Origin: Ruminococcus sp. AM22-13
GTDB lineage: Bacteria; Bacillota; Clostridia; Lachnospirales; Lachnospiraceae
Direction of reading: 5' to 3'
Length of the DNA stretch: 64,000 bases
Assembly (NCBI RefSeq): GCF_003471165.1
Contig: NZ_QRIL01000020.1
Location: forward strand, 1-64,000
Shown: piece after piece, positions 59,903 to 64,000 of the stretch
Layout of the letters: the number at the start of each line of letters is the position of its first letter
Numbering within the stretch: the stretch's first letter is position 1
The notes under the pieces: model-generated
What the model was told of the DNA's origin: nothing
The model's database searches: none
Seen by the model: the letters and a program-made list of their open reading frames with translations, nothing else
Position numbers and translations under genes: made by a program

Positions 59903-60547
59903 TTAATGTAAATATAATCTTTTTTCTACGAATTCAATCTGATCAGCTGTAATTCTGCGCGCCTGTTCCAAATCCCGTTTTTTCATAGCTGCTGCCAGCT
60001 GAATATGCATATCCAGAGAATTTTCAAGATTAGAACGTCCATCAATTACAAGATCTCTTCGGAGCCGATAAAAAACATTTTCCATTGCTGAAATCAGATA
60101 AGAGTTATTCGTAATACGAGCAATGGAAAGATGGAATTCCAGATTAAGCTCATTGTAATGAGTGTAAAAATTAGAATCATTCAAATCAATTTTTTTACTG
60201 GCAATCTGATAAATTTTTTCCAGTTCGGAATCAGATGCAAATCGGATTGCATATTCAACAGCTCCACATTCAAGAATAGAACGATATTGACATAGTTCCT
60301 GAAGCTCTGAAAGAGACAGTTTACGGATTAGATAACCCTTTCGGGGAATTTTTTCAAGGATACCTTCCTGACATAATATATTCAGTGCTTCTCTTGCAGG
60401 TGTTCTGCTTACTTGAAAACGGGACGAGACTTCTGCTTCTGTAATGAATTGATCATTATAGTGTAGATTATTAATATCATTTCGAAGCTGCTGCAGAATG
60501 GTCTCCGTAGTAGAAAAATTTTTTTTATTAACGTTTGATATCATCAT
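59903..60547 (-). CDS. GntR-family regulator (FCD domain) of the creatininase/NCS1 locus
   Basis: The 214-residue protein has a GntR winged helix (FITEAEVSSRFQVSRTPAREALNIL, residues about 30-55) and an FCD ligand domain (CQYRSILECGAVEYAIRFAS, LNLEFHLSIARITNN). An upstream open frame to 60664 is rejected, because GAGGAG lies nine bases before the ATG at 60547. It heads the leftward unit with the creatininase. The dyad at 60721-60747 over the divergent promoter is its likely operator. Confidence 0.88.
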   Translation of the reverse strand: MMISNVNKKNFSTTETILQQLRNDINNLHYNDQFITEAEVSSRFQVSRTPAREALNILCQEGILEKIPRKGYLIRKLSLSELQELCQYRSILECGAVEYAIRFASDSELEKIYQIASKKIDLNDSNFYTHYNELNLEFHLSIARITNNSYLISAMENVFYRLRRDLVIDGRSNLENSLDMHIQLAAAMKKRDLEQARRITADQIEFVEKRLYLH

Positions 60548-60714
60548 ATATGGACACTCCTCAATAAAAAGATAAAGAATGGAATAAATGAATTTAAACA
60601 CATTATAAATGTAATACCAGTAACTTGCAACTACGTATATCACCAGAATACTAACAAAAATCACAGAAAAAGATTGTTACTTTCGACGGTTTTGAAGAAA
60701 GATTTAGAAAATTA

Positions 60715-60747
60715 TTGACGCAGATGTATTTCTGTGATATACATCTG
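60715..60747 (+). promoter_or_regulatory. NCS1 permease promoter covered by a GntR-type operator
   Basis: TTGACG (60715-60720), 17-bp spacer, TATACA (60738-60743). A perfect 9-bp dyad CAGATGTAT/ATACATCTG (60721-60729 and 60739-60747) covers the spacer and the -10, so a bound dimer would block initiation. The divergent GntR protein is the obvious candidate. Confidence 0.7.
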
Positions 60748-60831
60748 GTATACGTTTGTGCGGACATAAGTGGAGGCTCTTTGGAATGGGTAAAGAATGA
60801 ATGAATTAAAAAGGGAAAGGAACAGAAAGCT

Positions 60832-62265
60832 ATGGAAGAAAAAAACAACACTACTGTAGATATGCCGGGAAATGATGGAGAATTTATGCTGGAACCAGTT
60901 CCGATGTCGGCACGTCGTTCGACCCGAAGCCAGTTCATGGTATGGATCGGTTTTGGATATGCAGTAACCGGTCTGATCATTGGCGGAACTTTAGGCGGTT
61001 ACGGTGGAACAGGCGGTATGCCACCTTCACAGGCAATGATGGCTATTATTCTTGGCATGGGAGCATTGTATCTGGTTACATGTTTCCTTGGGATTGTCGC
61101 ACAGAAAACAGGGTTAAATCTTTCTCTGCTTGCACGTTTTTCTTATGGATATAAGGGAAGTGCTATACCAATGGCTGTAATGGCATTGCTGACTTTAGGG
61201 TGGTTCTCAAGTATTCTTGGAATGATTGGTGATATATGGGGAGCATTCATCGGAAATCCGACTGGAGTGATTGTATTTGACCCGTCAAAATACGGATTTT
61301 CCGGAGTAGCACCTATTACACTGGAAGTAGTAATCGCCTGCGTTTTCTGGGGACTGGTTTTCACTTTTACAGCAGTGAAGGGAATGGGAGCAATAGAAAA
61401 AGTATCAGATGTTTTTGCTCCATTGATTCTGATCGTAGCTGTTGTAGTAGGAATTATTTATGTAGTTCAGTGTGGCGGTGTTGGTGGCTTTTTGGATAAA
61501 GCAAATGAACTCCACGGACTTGGCATGGGAGAAGCAATTACTGCAGTAGTGGGAAGCTGGATTGCAGGTGCGGTTATGGGCGTTGACATGTTCCGTTTCA
61601 ATAAGAGCACAAAAGCAGTCTGGGGATGTGCAGCTGCATGCTTTATTCTTACTAATCCTATTTTAAATATTGTAGGATATATTGGCACAGTATATATTGG
61701 CAATTTTAATTATGTACTTTGGATGCTTGGCGTGAACTTTATTGTTGCGATTTTAGGTGTTGTGGTATGGACAACAGCTCTCTGGACAACAGACAATAGT
61801 GAACTTTATTGCAATGCTCTGTATACGGGCCCGTCTTTGAATGCATTTGGAATCAATGTTTCCAGAAAAAAACTGGTTATTATTGCAGGAGTTATAGGAA
61901 CTGTTCTTGGTTCATTTGCATTTTATCAGCTGTTTTTTGCAAATTTCATTAATATTCTGGGATCTATGGCTCCGCCATTATGTGCGCCGATCCTTGCAGA
62001 TTATTTCGTAATTGGAAGAAAGAATAAAGACAAATACAATATGGAACTTTTAAATAAACATCCAAATTTCCGCTGGGCAGGGGTAATCTCTTTTGCTGTA
62101 GGAGCAATCTTAGGATTTGTATTCCAGTATAAGATAACTCTTCCTTTAGATTTACCGTCAGGTCTGGTTGCAATGGTGATTTCTTTTATCGTTTACATTG
62201 CTATTTATAAAATGACACCAGATGCAGCGGTGGATGAAAAACTTGTTTCAGGATTGGAAAAATGA
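60832..62265 (+). CDS. NCS1-family permease (cytosine/purine-type)
   Basis: The 477-residue protein has about twelve hydrophobic helices. NCS1 features include SARRSTRSQFMVWIGFGYAVTG at the start, NLSLLARFSYGYKGSAIP, VGSWIAGAVMGVDMFRFNKS and PPLCAPILADYFVIGRKNK near the end, as in CodB. Substrates of the family are cytosine, allantoin, hydantoins and other nucleobase-like compounds taken up by ion symport. The asparaginase start overlaps its stop (ATGA), so they are cotranslated. Confidence 0.9.
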   Translation: MEEKNNTTVDMPGNDGEFMLEPVPMSARRSTRSQFMVWIGFGYAVTGLIIGGTLGGYGGTGGMPPSQAMMAIILGMGALYLVTCFLGIVAQKTGLNLSLLARFSYGYKGSAIPMAVMALLTLGWFSSILGMIGDIWGAFIGNPTGVIVFDPSKYGFSGVAPITLEVVIACVFWGLVFTFTAVKGMGAIEKVSDVFAPLILIVAVVVGIIYVVQCGGVGGFLDKANELHGLGMGEAITAVVGSWIAGAVMGVDMFRFNKSTKAVWGCAAACFILTNPILNIVGYIGTVYIGNFNYVLWMLGVNFIVAILGVVVWTTALWTTDNSELYCNALYTGPSLNAFGINVSRKKLVIIAGVIGTVLGSFAFYQLFFANFINILGSMAPPLCAPILADYFVIGRKNKDKYNMELLNKHPNFRWAGVISFAVGAILGFVFQYKITLPLDLPSGLVAMVISFIVYIAIYKMTPDAAVDEKLVSGLEK

Positions 62266-63263
62266 AGCGTATTTTATTGATATTAACAGGAGGTACAATT
62301 GCCTCTGTAGAAACTGAACAGGGGCTGCGTCCGGGAATCTCGGAAGAAGAACTTAGAGAAAGCCTGTCTGGCATAACGGATTTCTGCCAGGTAGAAATAC
62401 TGTCTCTGCTGAACGTAGACAGTACTAATATTCAACCGGAACACTGGCAAATGATCGTTCAGGCGATAGAAAAGCGTTTTGACTGTTATGATGGATTTGT
62501 TATCACCCATGGTACGGATACGATGGCATATACAGCGGCAGCTCTTTCATATATGATTCAAAATCCTCACAAGCCGGTTGTGATCACAGGAGCACAAAAA
62601 CCTCTGGTTAAAACGGTTACAGATGCCCGCAAAAATCTAAGAGATAGCTTTCGCTTTGCATGTGAAGAAAATGTAAATGGTGTTTTTCTGATATTTAACG
62701 GAGAAGTAATACTAGGCACACGCGCCAGAAAAGTACGTTCCAAGAGTTTTAACGCTTTTGACAGTATCAATTATCCCATTGTGGCATTTATAGATAATGA
62801 CAGAGTAATTCGTTACGTAGATATATCAGGTGACTCCGGTCCAACCAGCTTTTATTCCCATTTGGTGCCCAAAGTATTTCTTTTGAAGCTTGTTCCGGGA
62901 ATCACACCAGATATATTGGATTACATCAGTGATCATTATGAAGCAGTAGTTATAGAAAGTTATGGGGTTGGTGGAATTCCGTTTGCAGATGAAAGAAATT
63001 TTCTGGAAAAACTGGAATGTCTTAACAGAAAAAAATGTATTGTTGTGATTGCTACACAGGTAATGCTGGAGGGAAGTGATGTAGAATTGTATGAGGTTGG
63101 ATTCAGGGCAATGTCCAGATATCATCTCCTTCAGGCATATGATATGACAACGGAGGCAATAGTCGCAAAGTTGATGTGGCTTCTTGGAAAGTGTAATGAT
63201 TTTGAGAGCTTTCAGAAAGAATTTTATACTCCGGTTTCCTGTGATCTCCTGAGATGCGAATAA
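62262..63263 (+). CDS. Asparaginase-family amidohydrolase
   Basis: The 333-residue protein shows both asparaginase threonine motifs: LLILTGGTIASVE at the start and FVITHGTDTMAYTAA near residue 84. The late GIPF region is also present. The absence of a signal peptide places it in the cytosol. Type I asparaginases hydrolyse L-asparagine to aspartate and ammonia. In an operon with an NCS1 permease, a related amide may be the real substrate. The start overlaps the permease gene. Confidence 0.9.
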   Translation: MKRILLILTGGTIASVETEQGLRPGISEEELRESLSGITDFCQVEILSLLNVDSTNIQPEHWQMIVQAIEKRFDCYDGFVITHGTDTMAYTAAALSYMIQNPHKPVVITGAQKPLVKTVTDARKNLRDSFRFACEENVNGVFLIFNGEVILGTRARKVRSKSFNAFDSINYPIVAFIDNDRVIRYVDISGDSGPTSFYSHLVPKVFLLKLVPGITPDILDYISDHYEAVVIESYGVGGIPFADERNFLEKLECLNRKKCIVVIATQVMLEGSDVELYEVGFRAMSRYHLLQAYDMTTEAIVAKLMWLLGKCNDFESFQKEFYTPVSCDLLRCE

Positions 63264-63284
63264 AAAGCTATTGATAAAGAAAAG

Positions 63285-63334
63285 CTGCCGTCTTCACAAG
63301 TAAAATCTGTGGAGGCGGCAGTTTTTGATATGTA
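63285..63334. terminator. Bidirectional terminator
   Basis: CTGCCGTCTTCACA (63285-63298) pairs with TGTGGAGGCGGCAG through G-U and Watson-Crick pairs, with TTTTT following. It ends the asparaginase unit and lies just past the leftward LysR stop. Confidence 0.82.
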
Positions 63335-63341
63335 TGGCATA

Positions 63342-64000
63342 TCAGGAAAAAGGCAGCTTCAGGAATTCTTCCATGGCTCTGCTTATATAGCGGCCTTTCT
63401 TCCAGTAAAAAAATACAGTGCGTTTACTGCTCTGACCGGGCAGCTTATAAAAAACAAGTTCTGAATTTGTTGGAACTCTGGAGAGCAGAAGATCCCCGAT
63501 GAAAGTGATGCCCATTCCCAAACATGCAATATTATAGGCAGTCATCTGCTGATCCAGGCGAAATATTACAGAAGGTGAAAAGTGATTTTCCTGACAAATG
63601 GTAAGTGCACGCTTACCGGTATCGTTATCTGAACGAAGAATAATAAATGGTTCGTTCTCAAATTTGTTTAATGGAACAGAAGGAATATCAGAAGAGCGGA
63701 ACTGCCCGTTCCGGATTTCCTCAATAGGAATCTGATATTCCTGCAGTTTGGTATTGATTGAATAATTTTTGGGAACTGCAAGAAGAAGTTGTTCTTTCTG
63801 GTAGATATAATGTTCAAAAATCTGGTTATCCAGAATACAGTTATCGATCACCAGATCTAACTTTCCGGCCTGGAGAAACTGGGATAGCTTTGCTGTACTT
63901 TCTTCTACAAGAGAAATTTGAACATGTGGAAATTTTTGGGAAAAATCAGCAATAAGGGGAGGCAGAATCCATGAAGAAAAGAAGTTACTGCCACCTACAT
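63342..64000 (-). CDS. LysR-type regulator, partial (5' end outside window)
   Basis: The frame stays open to the window edge, so only the ligand-binding part is seen. SSWILPPLIADFSQKFPHVQ, LDLVIDNCIL and the second half from VPKNYSINT to KGRYISRAMEEFLKLPFS are LysR substrate-domain features (two alpha/beta lobes). The DNA-binding N-terminus lies beyond position 64000. Its targets may be to the right. Confidence 0.88.
   Translation of the reverse strand, partial: VGGSNFFSSWILPPLIADFSQKFPHVQISLVEESTAKLSQFLQAGKLDLVIDNCILDNQIFEHYIYQKEQLLLAVPKNYSINTKLQEYQIPIEEIRNGQFRSSDIPSVPLNKFENEPFIILRSDNDTGKRALTICQENHFSPSVIFRLDQQMTAYNIACLGMGITFIGDLLLSRVPTNSELVFYKLPGQSSKRTVFFYWKKGRYISRAMEEFLKLPFS

Overview
The window looks like the chromosome of an anaerobic gut Firmicute of the Lachnospiraceae type (Blautia/Ruminococcus-like). 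This is inferred from moderate-to-low G+C, strong AGGAGG-type ribosome binding sites, and families typical of that group: DUF6809, DUF4867, a BlaR1/BlaI pair, a MobV relaxase and a molybdenum-hydroxylase maturation island. No 16S rRNA gene or other definitive marker is present, so the assignment is an inference.

Layout. 1-5.4 kb: an ECF sigma factor with its membrane anti-sigma and a tiny membrane protein, then a BlaI/BlaR1-like repressor/sensor pair and two divergent genes whose shared promoter region carries three BlaI-like dyads. 5.4-11.95 kb: a decayed mobilizable element. It holds a MobV relaxase with a candidate oriT, a truncated serine recombinase, DUF3970 and DUF6075 genes, a 1.9-kb insertion sequence with 12-bp inverted repeats and an 8-bp target duplication, a structured non-coding RNA with its own promoter and terminator (possibly raiA), a VapBC-like toxin-antitoxin pair and a tRNA 3'-end-like attachment fragment. 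12-19.5 kb: housekeeping genes (DMT exporter, FeoA, a ribbon-helix-helix protein, DUF6809, a FadR-type regulator, an ABC-class ATPase, an M18 aminopeptidase). 19.8-23.7 kb: a MacB-type efflux operon. 23.9 kb: tRNA-Arg(ACG). 24.2-24.9 kb: a type III toxin-antitoxin locus (ToxI RNA repeats, terminator, ToxN/AbiQ endoribonuclease).

25.7-43.8 kb is the metabolic centrepiece. A FecCD/FecE-type ABC importer with its binding protein, a methyltransferase and an NTPase lies beside a leftward operon with a MobA-like nucleotidyltransferase fused to a ModE-like HTH, a histidine phosphatase-HD fusion, XdhC and a Rossmann/TylF-like methyltransferase. A rightward operon follows: a molybdopterin aldehyde oxidoreductase, a large Fe-S dicluster/CCG-domain redox protein, a small zinc-ribbon protein, the methyltransferase TrsM, a C-GCAxxG-C-C protein, the radical SAM protein TrsS and an AMP-dependent CoA-ligase-like protein. 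This matches the DVU_1551-DVU_1559-type conserved suite, whose substrate is, as far as I know, undefined. I propose that the importer, the leftward operon and the rightward operon together supply, mature and run one molybdenum hydroxylase.

43.8-53.3 kb: DAHP synthase, small enzymes, then an LRR / VWA / MoxR-AAA / DUF5107-TPR cluster and YqeY. 53.4-53.6 kb is a 207-bp near-perfect palindrome with 28-bp perfect ends. 53.7-58.6 kb: a sugar operon (AraC regulator, DUF4867, fucose/arabinose isomerase, xylulokinase). 58.8-64 kb: a GntR regulator and a creatininase-family amidohydrolase divergent from an NCS1 permease and an asparaginase, with a clear operator over the permease promoter, and finally a LysR-type regulator cut by the window edge.
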